Of a stretch of DNA of 64,000 nucleotides, positions 1 through 12,075 are shown in pieces. The notes below the pieces were generated by a model. The model saw only the letters and a program-made list of their open reading frames with translations. It did no database searches and had not been told where the DNA came from. The position numbers were made by a program, and so were the translations under genes. The stretch is taken from NCBI GenBank assembly GCA_024500155.1, contig CM044875.1:15771203-15835202 (forward strand). The letters are read 5' to 3'. Source of the stretch: Chenopodium formosanum (Eukaryota > Streptophyta > Magnoliopsida > Caryophyllales > Amaranthaceae). How positions within the stretch are numbered: the stretch's first letter is position 1; the number at the start of each line of letters is the position of its first letter.

Positions 1-287
1 CTCATCATGCTATCTCGTTATTAAAAAAACGAATACAATGACAGATGCAAGAAAATAGGTACAAATGCCGAGCCTTGTGGATGTGAAATGAGGAACAGTT
101 ATGGTATACCGTGTGCCCATGAAATGTGTGAATTAATGAATACGTATACTCCAATTGATTTATTAGATGTCCATATATTCTGGAAGACTATGGACATGGA
201 GGGACTAAATTTTCAAAGAGGGTTTAAGACAAACATCTTCACAACGAATAGACGAATTAGTAGCAATGATGAAACAATACCCTCCTG
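1..287 (+). pseudogene. MULE transposase C-terminal fragment with SWIM zinc finger
   Basis: This is the tail of a Mutator-like (MULE/MuDR-type) transposase that begins before the window. The translation shows the SWIM-type pattern C-x-C ... C-x-H (CGCEMRNSYGIPCAHE), then a tryptophan-containing tail (FWKTMDMEG) of the kind that follows SWIM in MULE transposases. Upstream of about position 70 the frame contains a stop (after LSRY), and the C-terminal part runs into AT-rich sequence, so the copy looks decayed. It lies just upstream of an OTU-like segment in the same orientation, and the two may belong to one MULE. The DDE catalytic domain is outside the window. A domesticated FAR1/FHY3-type gene is an alternative, but the decay argues against it. 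Confidence 0.6.
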
Positions 288-523
288 ATCAACAATAATT
301 TTTTGCAAATGCAATATATAATATACTGTTTCCTGAATCTACCGATTTGAAGCAGCCAATACATCATCCCCACAAAGGGCGTCTAAAAAATAATCCAACA
401 AAGAGGGATAAATCTGGTTGGGAGCATTTCGAGAAGAATGCTGCTAAATGTGAACTTAACAACTTTTTATTATTTGTGTCAAATATATTTTTCTTTAATT
501 TTAATATATATACTTATATGCAG

Positions 524-1566
524 GATCGAAGAAAAAACAGAATTCGAATAAAGATCCTAAACAAGATGCTGCAAAAAAATCAAAACGTACATTTTTTAAT
601 TGTATATACTCGTATTTGATTAATTATGTAGTGCATTATTTAGTAATCTATAATTTATAATATATATAGAGCCGAAGAAGAAAAAGAATGCAAAAGAAAG
701 TCATACTGAACATGTACCAACTTCCTAAAATAAATCAAAAGGTACATTTTAATTGTATATATTTGTATAATTATGTATGCATTATGTAGTTATCTTAAAA
801 ATAATTATAATTTATAATATAAATAGAGCCGAAAAAGAAAAAGAGCGCACAAGAAAGTCATACTGAACATGTACCAACCTCCCAAAATAAATCAAAAGGT
901 ACTGGTTGTTGTTTACTGTTATTAATAATAATACGTGTTGTTAACAAATTAAAAATTCTAACTTAATATGTTATATGAAGAGCAAAAGAAAACAACAAAG
1001 TCAATTAGATATTCATTTCCATGGCCTTACCAATTACCTAAATTCATATTGCCTTATGTTAAAGGACACATAAATGTGCGTGGTGATGGAAACTGTGGTT
1101 TTTGAGTAATTGCCACTTTTGAATATGGTGACGAGAACAAATGGCTTGATGTGCGGCGTGATTTACAATATGAGTTAACCAAACATGTGGAGTTGTATAG
1201 AGATAGAGAAGCATTGGGAAGTATACAAGAGTATAATAGAATGCTTAATGTGGTAAAGTGTGATAAGTCTCCAGCTCCGTTTCAAAATTGGTATGATACA
1301 TTAGGTTTGAGTATGGTAGTCGCTACTAAATACTAAAGAATTGTGACTAGTTGGTGTAAAAATCAATATGTTACATTCTTACCATTGGAGACTCGACTGG
1401 TTGATCAACCGCCATCTATATACATCAATTTAGCTTATGTATGGAGTAATCATTATATTTCTCTCCACATGCCACCAAATATTCCTTTACCACCTATTTT
1501 TTCCTCTAACATCCATAATGGCAGCTCTGATGTGCAACGATGGGCTTCAACTATATTCAAGGATTA
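524..1566 (+). pseudogene. OTU-like cysteine protease domain, MULE-associated, decayed
   Basis: Lysine-rich exons (524-586, 670-741, 827-898) lead into a longer segment from about 981. That segment reads KGHINVRGDGNCGF, the DGNC block holding the catalytic Asp and Cys of OTU proteases. Further on, WSNHYISL supplies the expected histidine near 1450. An in-frame TGA directly follows GNCGF (position 1103), where OTU proteins normally have Arg, as expected for CGA to TGA decay; a TAA interrupts the frame near 1334. OTU domains are known partners of plant MULE transposases, either fused or adjacent. The copy is almost certainly non-functional. The upstream limit of the transcription unit cannot be set. 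Confidence 0.6.
585..899 (+). repeat. Tandemly repeated lysine-rich exon-intron unit (period 157 bp)
   Basis: Two 72-bp exons (670-741 and 827-898) are near copies; both encode EPKKKK... followed by ESHTEHVPTS, and both end AAAAG|GTAC. The introns before and after them also match (starting GTACATTTT.AATTGTATAT, ending in AT-rich sequence and TAG). A more diverged third exon with the same type of intron lies at 524-586. The array sits between the SWIM tail and the OTU domain and would encode a basic linker. Confidence 0.7.
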
Positions 1567-1889
1567 ACTTGATTTATATCGTCAATTAAATGGTGATAAA
1601 TAGACTATTTTATGGTTTTTATTACAAATTTATGGAGGAAATTTGGTTATTGTTATCAAATATATCAAGGATCTTACTTTTGTTCTTGTTATTATTTTTT
1701 TTTATCCCACCTCCTTTTATTTGCTTCATATTTAGATTAAGTGTTTATAAATCAATCAAAATGATTATAACAAGTGTCAATTTTGGATATTAAACTTTGC
1801 ATCTAATTTAAAATACATATGTGAAACAATATGATTATAACAAGTGTTACTTCGAATCTAGAAAAAAAATTATTCCTATAAAACAAATG

Positions 1890-4289
1890 TTATCCCCTAC
1901 GACTACCCCTCCTTGAACTACCACCTACACCTCTTCTTTGATGATCATCTTGTAGTATTGGCATCCAATCTTCTAAATGACGGGCTAAATCATCAAGGCA
2001 TTGCCAAAATGTCATATCATCAGTCCTGTGTCGAACGTCTGGGTGGAGTGGGTAAGCTCTTGCACCTAAGTATTGCAGACGCTGCAATTACAAATAAATG
2101 TTATCCTACGATAGTAAAGTCATAATAAAAATAATAAAATTAAATAAAATAAAACTTACTGCAACTTCGGACATATCCCGTGGTTCTATTGATATTGATG
2201 TTAATGCGACATCTCTATGAATTCGAATATGAGTGCGAGCTTGGTAATAGTCAAGATATCCTTCCACCATTTCAGTAGAAAAATTTGCTCTGTAAGAACC
2301 TGCTTCACCTACTCTAAAACAATGATTCATCCAAGAATCCCATGCACGAAGGTTCTCATCGTGTTTGCATTTATATTTGTTGTTCTCTGGTCCTCTGTAA
2401 CTAGATTTGGGATGCAATAAACATATGGGTATAATTTGCACATATCCAAATTGTCTCAATACACGATCAGGCATATATGGCTCTATAATATCCCTATAAT
2501 GAATTACACCAGAATACAATGTGATCGGAAACGTCTGACGAGGATTTCTATCAAATGGAGTCCAGACCACCTAAATTTTGAAAATAACAATATGAGAAAC
2601 AAATGGTGAAGGATATAGTAATATATTTTCAATAGCACAAATATATATAAACTGCTAATCTCATCAACTTTCATATCATCTAGTATGCGTCTATAAGACA
2701 CCAAAGAATCAATACCAACACTATGAACATGTGGAGGGATCCATTGTTGTGCATGCGGTAATCTTAAATCTCATTCCTTGTTCTTTTGGGGTCGAAATGT
2801 CGGAAAATAAGCATATATCCAAGCCTAACAAAAAATAATAATAATATTTTATTAACATTACCAATTTTGGTATTAAAATGTAAGGAAATTTTTTATTTAA
2901 TAGTACTTGAAGGAGCATTAAACATCCAGTAATTTGAGCATTGTCAAATATGAAAGCTACCCCTAATTGACGATACATATATGTCAAACAAGCAGCACCC
3001 CATGCATAATCTTTAACCTTTTCCAAATCAACCAAGTATGGTAGAAGATAAGGACTAACACTAGTAGATGACCTGTCTACAAAAATAGTACACCCTAACA
3101 ACCACAACAAGTATCCAATAGCTTCTGATGACGAATGCAAATTATTTGATGAACAACAACCTTGTATAAAGTTTAACCGCACGCTCCCCCTACGATATTC
3201 ATTATCCACCTCAGATGTTGATACATTAAGAGTTGTTTTTAAATGCTCTTTTAATTGGGAAACTACGGATTTACCAAAAACTGCTTGTCCGGTGATAGGA
3301 ATGCTTAAAATGTATGCAACATCATGTAGCGTTATTGTTAGCTCTCCGAAAGGTAGGTGAAATGAATTTGTTTCTGGATGCCACCTCTCCACAAAAGCGA
3401 ATATTAACAACATATTCAAATTAGAATACATACAATCGGCCAGGGGAAAAAGCTCACTAGGTATAATTAATGACTTCACCTCCTTATTACGAGGTTTCCA
3501 CTTTTGTAAGCGCTCACTTTGTTTGTGACCCTTCAATACGTTTCGTTCCTATTCAAGTCACAAATATAATGCATATACAAATATCAAGTAAGAATTCAAT
3601 ATAAAATATGTATTTATCTCTTACAAATTAAATTGTTGAAATGTAGATTGTAAAACAGATTAAATAAATACTACAAATTAAAAAATAAACTAACTACTTA
3701 GACTTACCCGACCATGCCAAATATAATATGCAATGTGACCACGAAAACTCTTTAGCAATTCGGGATTTGTTGGGCCACCATCAATTGAATCTTGCAACTA
3801 ACTATAGTCTTCAAGACAAACCTGTTTATCTCCCACAAATTGCCTATGCACCTTAAAGTTACCTCGATAACTATTCATTCTTAAACCAAATTGTTGTTTT
3901 GACAATGGCTCCTCCCCCCCATCCTCCTCCTTGTCCTCCTCCTCCTCCTCCACATCCACATCCTCATGCTCCTTCTCCTCCTCCTCCTCCTCCTCATTAT
4001 CATCATCCGAATTGTCATCATCATCATTGGTTTGACTAGCATGAGCGGATTGTTGAATTACTATTTCAAAGGAATCCAAATATTCTTGCTCCCCTTTATC
4101 TCGTGCAATGTATTCAGGTCTAAATTTAGGATTTTGTGTACCGTTTGAGAGAAGTTCGTTGGTCTTAACACGCTTAGCCCTATTGGATACCGTAGGACGT
4201 AATCGTGGAATAGGAATATCCTCATTGATATTAAAACTCTCTTTTAACCTCTTACTTTTTAAATCTCCACCTTTACAACCCTCTGACAT
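1890..4289 (-). pseudogene. Plant mobile domain (PMD, MAIN-like) gene with two in-frame stops
   Basis: Five exons join with good splice sites and continuous frame: 4289-3708, 3548-2907, 2824-2669, 2570-2160, 2081-1890 (1983 nt, 661 codons including the terminal TAG). The first exon starts at an ATG (MSEGCKGGD) and holds a strongly acidic stretch (Glu/Asp runs near 3900-4015). The remainder is the plant mobile domain (also called aminotransferase-like): GGPTNPELLKSFRGHIA, WHPETNSFHLPFGELTITL, then VVWTPFDR and PDRVLRQFGYVQ. The C-terminus is Arg/Gly-rich. In-frame stops at 3798-3800 (TAG) and 2771-2773 (TGA) interrupt an otherwise complete frame, so this is a young pseudogene or a recoded transposon gene. 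PMD proteins occur both as host genes (MAIN, MAIL1) and inside MuDR and gypsy elements. The convergent OTU/MULE fragments next door favour a transposon-borne copy. Confidence 0.8.
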
Positions 4290-5965
4290 CTACAAAATAA
4301 AATTATAATAATAAAAAAAATTATAATAATTTGTAGTGATTGAGTAATTATGCAAAAAATAAAAATAATACATTATTTTTCATCTAACTTGATTCTCATT
4401 TCAACTACTTTGAGTATTAACCAATACAAGCATAATACTCATAAAAAAGTGATCAATCGATTGAAAACTATGATGATTTGCATGCAAATTAAACTAGTAA
4501 AAAACTAATTTATAGTAGTAAGATAGTTAAACCAACACCACCAAGCTAAGAGGTAGTAAGACCACTCTAAGCTATAGCAAAGCTTGCTAGGTTGGTAAGA
4601 AGATAAAAGATCACATTGTATATATGATAGTGTGGTAGATAAATTAGCAATACAGTGATATAATGTGAATATATGTGATAAATTATAACATATCTCCCAA
4701 CTACTACTTAAAGCGTGACAACTTTTCAATTTATATAACCTTGTCACTATATATGTTACATCTCAAATACACCACAATTATACATAAACGTTTCTCAATT
4801 TTTTGCTTATTGCTAATATAGTACAAACAACAGAGTGTACACATCAGAGCTATGAGCAGAATTTAAAGAAAGTAAACATTGCCTTTAACGTTCCAGAATT
4901 TAAGTAAAAAATCACAAAATGGTTACAATTTTCCAAGAAAATGGCATATAATTACCACAATTACAATCAGAAAGTCTCAATTTTCACCGCTTACAGAATT
5001 AATCCCAATCCCATCATTCCCATTAAAGATAGGATTAATCAAACATCATATCCTAGAAATTGAGCATAATAATGGAGACCCTAACCCCAAAATTGAATTC
5101 AAAACCGACCAAATTAGACCACAATAAGTCATTAATTAGCCCCTAAATTCAACCCATAAACAACATTCATATAATCATAAAAAAAAATCCAAAATAAAAG
5201 AAATCAAACAATAAATTGCTCAACATTCATATGATATGATTGATGGGTTGTTGTTGATGCGTTGCTCTGACCCAAAACATTCAAATCCAAGGAAATTGAG
5301 TTTGTGAAAAACGAAATCAAATGGAGCAACTATTTATAGAACAATTAAACCATTTCAAGAGAAAAATTACAACAATTCAAGAAAAAATTAAATAAAAAAC
5401 AAACCTTAGACTGGATGGTTGTTGAATGGTGAACAACTTCTTCGTCTCTAGGGCTTAAAATTGAAGGATTTTGAGGGATTAGGGATTCAAGAGGTAGAAA
5501 TGGTGAATGAAATGAATTGGAAAAAATAACGTCAAAATGGAAGTCAATTTTTTTATTTTTGGAAAGGGTTTTTTAGTCTTTTTTATGATTTAATATCATA
5601 AAATTATTTCTGCATTTAGGTTATTTTGTACTGTATTTAGTAGTTATGTATTACAGTTAAAGTCGTTATTTATAAAAGATTTTCTAGAAGGAAATTTTTT
5701 TAAAAAAAATTATTGTTAAAAATCTTATGTTGATAATCTATATGATATTTTCCTAAAAATGTAATTGTTTTCTATTCTTTCTATATTTAAAGATTTAGAC
5801 AATAATTAATTTATTACAATTCAGGTCGTTATTTATATTTAATTTTTTTTTACCTCTTTAAACTTTACTTATAAAAGATTTTCTAAAAGGAAATAAAAAA
5901 AGAAAAAAAAAATTATTGAAGGACACTCCAGGGTAAAAATTATTTAAGTCAACTTTTTATATTTA
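4290..5965. other. AT-rich non-coding stretch between PMD gene and Helitron end
   Basis: No coding exon was found. Positions about 5400-5520 read on the - strand resemble a plant leader (AGCCCTAGAGACGAAG) and could hold the PMD gene's 5' UTR, with a long first intron down to 4300. A short motif (TTATAAAAGATTTTCTA.AAGGAAA) occurs twice, near 5668 and 5871. If the PMD and OTU genes are parts of one MULE, its right terminal inverted repeat should lie here, but the left end is outside the window. Confidence 0.4.
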
Positions 5966-5996
5966 CTAGTTGTTGGCCCGCGCGCTACGCGCGCGG
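5966..5996 (-). repeat. Helitron 3' terminus: hairpin plus CTAG
   Basis: On the - strand CCGCGCGC-GTA-GCGCGCGG forms a perfect 8-bp stem with a 3-nt loop (5978-5996). Then come 8 nt, CTAG (5966-5969) and a T. A GC-rich hairpin just before a terminal CTRR is the hallmark of Helitron 3' ends. It acts as the termination signal in rolling-circle transposition. Confidence 0.8.
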
Positions 5997-7009
5997 TCCC
6001 TCAACGGTGATCCTGCTTCCGTGATTAGTGTCTAATTACCTGTTGTGTATCCTTTAATGTAATTCGCCATATTTCGATTGTTTTGTCGCATGCTTTGATT
6101 GATTATGAGTTCTGTATAATTCGAAGGTGTAGTTTCTTAGACTATTTAACTTTGATGATCATGCTATAGATGGGGACTCTAATTGTTTGTATATCAATGT
6201 AAATTTCACAGTAATCAACAAAATATTGTGCTTTTATGAGCTTTAGATTCTGATGGGTCGGTGTAGCCTCAACAATTGGGCCTATCTGGATAAAGCCAAG
6301 GCTCTACTGGACTTACTGGGACAATATAGTAGGTTAAGTAGAGTATCTTTTTCGGTCTGTTGGTAACTGGTATCCATACAAACCGATCCAAAATCTGTAA
6401 GTGTAACTATAGTTTATAGAGATATAATGCAGCTCAATATGACAATATGCTTGAATATATGCTTAAGGAATGGAATGGATTGCCCGTCTTTGTGAACATA
6501 TAATTGATATTCTAATGTAATGTATTAAAATAGAGTTGACATATAGCAAATGCTATTTTAATACTTTATAATTACTTTTTATTCTTTATAAGTTAGTATG
6601 TGTTAAAATTTTAAACATGTTTATTGTAGAGTGTTATGAAAAAGAAGTCGACGAATAATCAAGGCATGAATGAATAGAATCCATGCTTGAAAGAGGGATT
6701 GGAATCTACTTTTTCATTTTTTTTTAAAGCATGACAGAATATATTTGCATAACAAAATACCAAGTGCCAATTCTTGTATAGTTTTATGGCAATTAAATTA
6801 ATTCAGATTTTGTGAGCTTAAAAAACTAACCCACATGGGCAACTTGCCCATTTTCCCTTTGAACGTGGAAGAATTGGCATCCACCAGATATTTATTCATG
6901 GATCAAATAGTATCTTGACTATTTTTCTACCACATTTATCTTTATTCCATCATCAATTATTCTTCATCATGATCGATTGGACGCCTTTGTAAATAATTCA
7001 CTTTTGTTA

Positions 7010-7152
7010 GGGCTTGTTCTGATTGACTGAACTGAAATGAGCTGAATTGAACTGAACTAAATTAAACTAAACTGAACAGAAATATTTTATGAGTGAAGGA
7101 AATTAAAATCTGAACTGAACTGAAGTGAAAATAATTTGAAGAGAACATACCC
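7010..7152. mobile_element. Short Tourist-like MITE remnant
   Basis: The segment begins GGGCTTGTTCT and ends AGAACATACCC, an imperfect inverted repeat. Its interior has repeated CTGAACTGAA motifs. The 3-bp flanks (TTA, TAA) are not a clean direct duplication. A related, better preserved element lies at 58290-58636. Confidence 0.4.
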
Positions 7153-7817
7153 TAAATTTAATTTCAGCTCGCTCGGCCTTTTAATAATGGTATACTCGTA
7201 TATTATTATTTTGGTTTATGTATTTCGCATTGATCGAATATGGGACCTCTAGTGTTTATATGTTGGAAAGTTACTTCGTATTAAGTTAGTACTTACTCAA
7301 ACAAATGGTCCTTCACCATCTATACGTGTCGAATAATTCTATAAATATGAATAACTAAATAAAATGACAGATGAAAATATGTTTAGGGACTTGGTTTGAA
7401 CCCTTGAGGAATTTGTCCCCATTTTGAGGATCTAGCCCAAAATGTTATGCTCTCCCCATTTTATGTTGTCTTTTGTACATATTTCTTTTGTTTTTTTTTA
7501 TTTATTTATTTTTATTTATTTTTTTTATTTTTTAAAATTTTTTTTTTGTAGACAAAATTGGTTAAAACAATAAGTATATGAACCGAAGAGAGTAGAAAAG
7601 TCTTCTTTCAGGTCTTACAAGGATATGAGTAGTAACAATTTTTTTTTACTGATGTTCTCTTTGATTATTACTTTACTATATAACTTAGCGGGTTTGCCAA
7701 GAAGGCAAGAAGCACAAAGTGTAAAATTTATTAATGGAGTTATCAACCCTAAGTGATACTAATAAAGTTTTAATTACTTTATTATCACATTGTAAACAAC
7801 ATTCATCAATCCACGAA

Positions 7818-8868
7818 TGCACTCATCAGTAATAATCTACGAAACTCAGATGTAATGATTAAATTAGCAACGCCAAATTAGTTCAGTAGAGATTATAGAA
7901 AGAAAATGAAGAATAACTGAAAAGGTAAATGTACTTGAAAAGAAAATGCAAAATGACAAGAAAATGCAAAATGAAAACAAAATGCAAAATAATAAACTAT
8001 TATTAAATGTTACTGATATGAAGAATAATTGAATAATTTTTTTTTTCCAATTTGAAAAATACAGTAATTGTAGAATACAAATTCATAGTGATCGTAAATT
8101 TCGTTTTTTAAAAATTACATAAAAAATCTCGTTTATTTTCTCCCAACATACAAATTCCTCTAAATTAAAGGATTTTACATGTAGGCGCAGTTGTCCCAAG
8201 TTTTTTGGTAGGAGTTGGGTTTATATGATGAAAGTTAATTCCATTTCTTTCATGTAAACACCAATACCATTTGCTTCAACGCTTAACTCGGGCGTTATTA
8301 ATAAACTTTAATTTACCATTAACTTTGGGGTTGAGCATGTTTAAATTTTTGTGTGTAGTGGTATTCTGAGGAAAGCTATTAATGATTTTTGATTGATGAG
8401 AGGAGGGAGGGAGGTATTATTTTTTTGGGTTGTTTTTCCAGCCATTTTGAAAATTAGAGAATGTGAAGGATATTGCTATGTTGTTGTTGTGAATGAGAAG
8501 AGCAAGTGCTGTATTTATAGCTAAATGCACCGGTGAAGGGTAGTATTGTGGAGCCAAACATTTTTTTTTTTTTTATCAAGTATAAGTGTAGAAGTGCATT
8601 ATTGGAAAAGTATCTTTTTTTTTTACTTGTACAATTTTGAGTGGGTTTGTTGCTAGTGTTATTTTATAGTGCACGTTCTCCTTTCTTTTTTCTGTTTCCT
8701 TGCTTCTTTTCACTTAGACTCCTAGTCATACGAAATATCTTGCACTCAATTTGTTGTTTGTTGTCAATCAATACCTGATTATTTTCATTTAGAGACGTAT
8801 ACCACCTTATTGTATGTGTAAACACAACCTTATTTTGATCAACCCTAGATGCGCGCGGTCCCCCAACA
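7818..8868 (-). repeat. Helitron 3'-region repeat, copy A
   Basis: This block shares long stretches with 9029-10200: AGTAATAATCTA, TTCTCCCAACATACAAATT, TTGCTTCAACGCT, TTAACTTTGGGGTTGAGCA, GATGAGAGGAGGGAGGGA and AGAAGTGCATTATTGG occur in the same order. By eye the copies look moderately diverged (roughly 80% or more), with indels. No coding potential is seen. Confidence 0.75.
8845..8860 (-). repeat. Second, damaged Helitron 3' end
   Basis: Plus-strand CTAGATGCGCGCGGTCCC matches the 3'-terminal hairpin at 5966-6000 but lacks one stem arm and most of the spacer (about 17 nt). The downstream GTCCC.CAAC and GTGATTAGT motifs are also shared. On the - strand CTAG is followed by G, not T, so this end is not a clean insertion boundary. 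It probably marks an older or internal 3' end between copies A and B. Confidence 0.55.
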
Positions 8869-9028
8869 TTATTTTGATTTGTAATTAGCGCGTGATTAGT
8901 TGATGTGTATGTGTTAATTTCGGTTGGTTTATATTAAGTTGAAATGCTAGGAATTATTGCTAATAAGCCAGAATCATAGCAAATAAGCAAATAAGAACTG
9001 CACAATAATATATTTTAATTTCAGTTTT

Positions 9029-10200
9029 CATTAGTAATAATCTAGAAAACTTAGATGTAATCATTAAATCATTAAAGGTAAATTAGTTTAGCAGAGAGAA
9101 TAGGAAGAAAAAAAAACAGATATGAAAGCCCTTATGCAAGTTAATACAACGAATATTGAGAATCTTCCTATTTTCACTTAATTAGATGTGCATAAGACAA
9201 ATTGCAAAGCTACAATTAAATAAATTTACTTGAAAAGAAAATGCAAAATAACAAAGAATTATTAAATGTTACTGATAAGAAGAATAATTGAATATTTTGG
9301 TTTTTTTATTCAATTTGAAAAATACACTAATTGTAGTATACAAGTTTATAGTGATCGTATATTTTGTTCTTTAAAAATTACATACAAGATCTCTTTCATT
9401 TTCTCCCAACATACAAATTTCTCTAAATTAAAGGATTTTATATGTTGGTTTAATTTTCCCAAGTTATTTTGTAGGAGCCGAGATTATTTGACGAAAGTTA
9501 ATTCCATTTGCTTAACATAAACACCGACTCCATTTGCTTCAACGCTCTACTTGGGCATTATTAATAAACTTTAATACAAATGTGTTGGCGATGGAGCCGA
9601 TTTAACCGGCTGCGACATAATTGTATTAAAGAATATTTTTAGGGAATATGTTATCACGATCTTTGGTGATAACTCCCTATTTACCATTAACTTTGGGGTT
9701 GAGCATGTTTAAAATTTTGTGTGTAGTGGTATTCTTAGGAAAGCTATTAATGATTTTTGATTGATGAGAGGAGGGAGGGATGTATTATTTTTTAGGGTTG
9801 TTTTTTCAACCATTTTGAAAATTAGAGAAGGTGAATGATATTGTTATGCTATTGTTGTAAATGAGAAGAGCAAGTGTTATATTTATAGGTAAAAATGTAG
9901 CATTTTAATTTTTTTTTTTTTTTTTTTTTTGGTGCCAAACATTTTTGTTTTAATTTTTATTAAGTATAAGTGTAGAAGTGCATTATTGGCAAAGAATCTT
10001 TTTTTACTTGTACAATTTTGAGTGGGTTTGTTGCTAGTGTTATTTTATAGTGCATGTTCTCCTTTTTTTTTTTTTCTGTTTGTTTGTTTGTTTTCACTTA
10101 GACTCTTAATCATACGAAATATCTTGCACTTAGTTCGTTGTTTGTTGCGAATCAATAGTTGACTATTTTCATTTAGAGACGTATAAACACAACCATTATG
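9029..10200 (-). repeat. Helitron 3'-region repeat, copy B
   Basis: It is collinear with copy A (7818-8868). It carries an extra segment around 9575-9680 (ACTTTAATACAAATGTGTTGG through TGATAACTCCC) that is missing from copy A but matched in copy C. A and B therefore differ by an indel, and copy B is closer to the ancestral form. Confidence 0.75.
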
Positions 10201-10935
10201 AAATTAGAGTTATTTTAAAGACAAGCAGTTAGAAAAGTATAGTATTGCATCATTAAAGATAAAAACGGATTTGCAAAGCAAAAATAAATAGATTGCTCTA
10301 TTCTAACAATATTTAAATTACATTAATTTTAAAATACATAGAAAGTAATGTCGGCTAATTTGCGAGAGCATCTAAATTACAAATTCTTGAAATCATACTA
10401 ATGCTTTTCATATTGGCACATTTTTCCCAAGTTATTTGTAGGAGATTTGTTTTTTTGTAAAAACCATCTTGTTGGCTTCAACACGAAATTTGGGTGCTAT
10501 TTAGGTGTCTAATTGTCAATATTTATATGGAATTTTTTATTGACAAATTACCTAAATAGCTATTAACGAACTCTAATACAATTACGTCACCCACGTAGTG
10601 AATTCAACTGAAGATAACGTAGTTGTATTGAAGATTATTATTAGGGAATACATTACCATTAACTTTGGAGTTGATTCCCTTATTTACTATTAACTTTGGT
10701 GTTGACTTTTAGTAGTTTCATATATAGAATGGTATTTTGAGGTAAGCTGGAATTTTTTTTTGGTTGATGAGAGGAAGTTGAAAGCTAATATGATTTTGTA
10801 TTATTTTTCGAAGCATTTTGTGACTTAGGTGAATTGATGGATATACATAAGATTTATACTTGGTAGAGGATTTTTTTTTTGGTAGAGGATATGCGTAAGA
10901 TTTATATTTGGTAGTTGTGTTCAAACCATTAGTTC
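10201..10935 (-). repeat. Helitron 3'-region repeat, copy C (most diverged)
   Basis: It shares TTTTCCCAAGTTATTTGTAG, GGCTTCAACAC, the TAATACAATTA ... TTGTATTGAAGA block, TTACCATTAACTTTGG and TTGATGAGAGGAAG with copies A and B. Order is conserved but divergence is higher. It also holds an internal inverted repeat (TTAGGTGTCTAATTGTCAATA ... TATTGACAAATTACCTAA near 10500-10555). Confidence 0.6.
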
Positions 10936-11954
10936 TATATTTATACTAATAATGTATATTTTTTTTCATTTTTTTCTTTTTTTTTGTAGTTATGTGAATT
11001 GTATTGGCTTTATTTGATCTTTACATGGAAAGCTGCTTGGTGCACATGGCTATAGGATTATGATGAATTATGAAGAGCTGTATATATTTTTGTATATATA
11101 GATGTAATTATATCTGCATCATAATTTCTTCTGCTTTGTCTTATTTTTAAAACTGGAATCCTATGTCTCTAAGTTTCATCGCTTTTATTCGGTTTCATTT
11201 GTCTTCTTATGAGGCTTTATATTCCTTCCTATCTACCCCCCTTTCTCCAATTTCTGTTTGCGTGAGTCAGTGCCACCTATCTTGATATGCACCGAAAACA
11301 TGTTCGTAGATCAACTCTTATGGAATGGTTTCAACTTTCAAATCTTGAGATTGTAGTGTTCAAGGCTTGTTTAAAAGTGTGTACGTAGTAATTAAGTTTA
11401 TTTGGAGTGTTAAGTACAACAACTCTCAGGTCACTGGAAAAATACCACTAAGTACTCCCATTTTGATTATAAACAATTTTCTTAAATTATATTAATAGTA
11501 TAAAATGCTTTTCGAATTGAGTTGGGCCGATTGATGCTTGGACTAATGAAGTTCATTAATATTGAAATTGTTTGTAATAAGAAATGGAAATAAATTTGAT
11601 GTAAATTGTTTCAAATATGAGATATAATAAATGAAATATGTAGACGAAGTATGTTTTATCATATAGAGAGGAGTTAGCGAGACTGAAATATTAAAGTGAT
11701 CATTGACACTGAAATTAGACGATATATGATAATAATATATATTTGAGAAAAAAAAGGGTTAAGATATTCAAATCAACTACAAGTACAAAGTAATATTTAA
11801 ATCAAATACAATTAAGCTAGCCTGTTAATCTAAACAAGAAACATAAAAAAGTCTACTTGTAACGTTGTTCACCCCTTGGAGAAGTGGTTTATTTGTTCTA
11901 ACTTAAGAATGATTAGTTGCCAAAACAAAAAAAAAAAAGGCCTTAATTAATCGT

Positions 11955-12075
11955 CTTAGAGGGATATATATATAATCAATTTTTTTTATTATCAATTTTT
12001 TTATTAGAGGGGTATATATATAATTAAGTTTTTTTTATTAGAGGTGTATATAATCAAGTTTTTTTTTTATTATAA
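11955..12075. repeat. AT-rich minisatellite
   Basis: A unit close to TTAGAGG.GTATATATATAA followed by TCAA/TTAAG and a T run repeats about four times with small length differences. Confidence 0.6.

Noticed and set aside
3966..4308. Plus-strand Leu/Ile-rich ORFs
   Set aside because: They are antisense of the acidic PMD exon.
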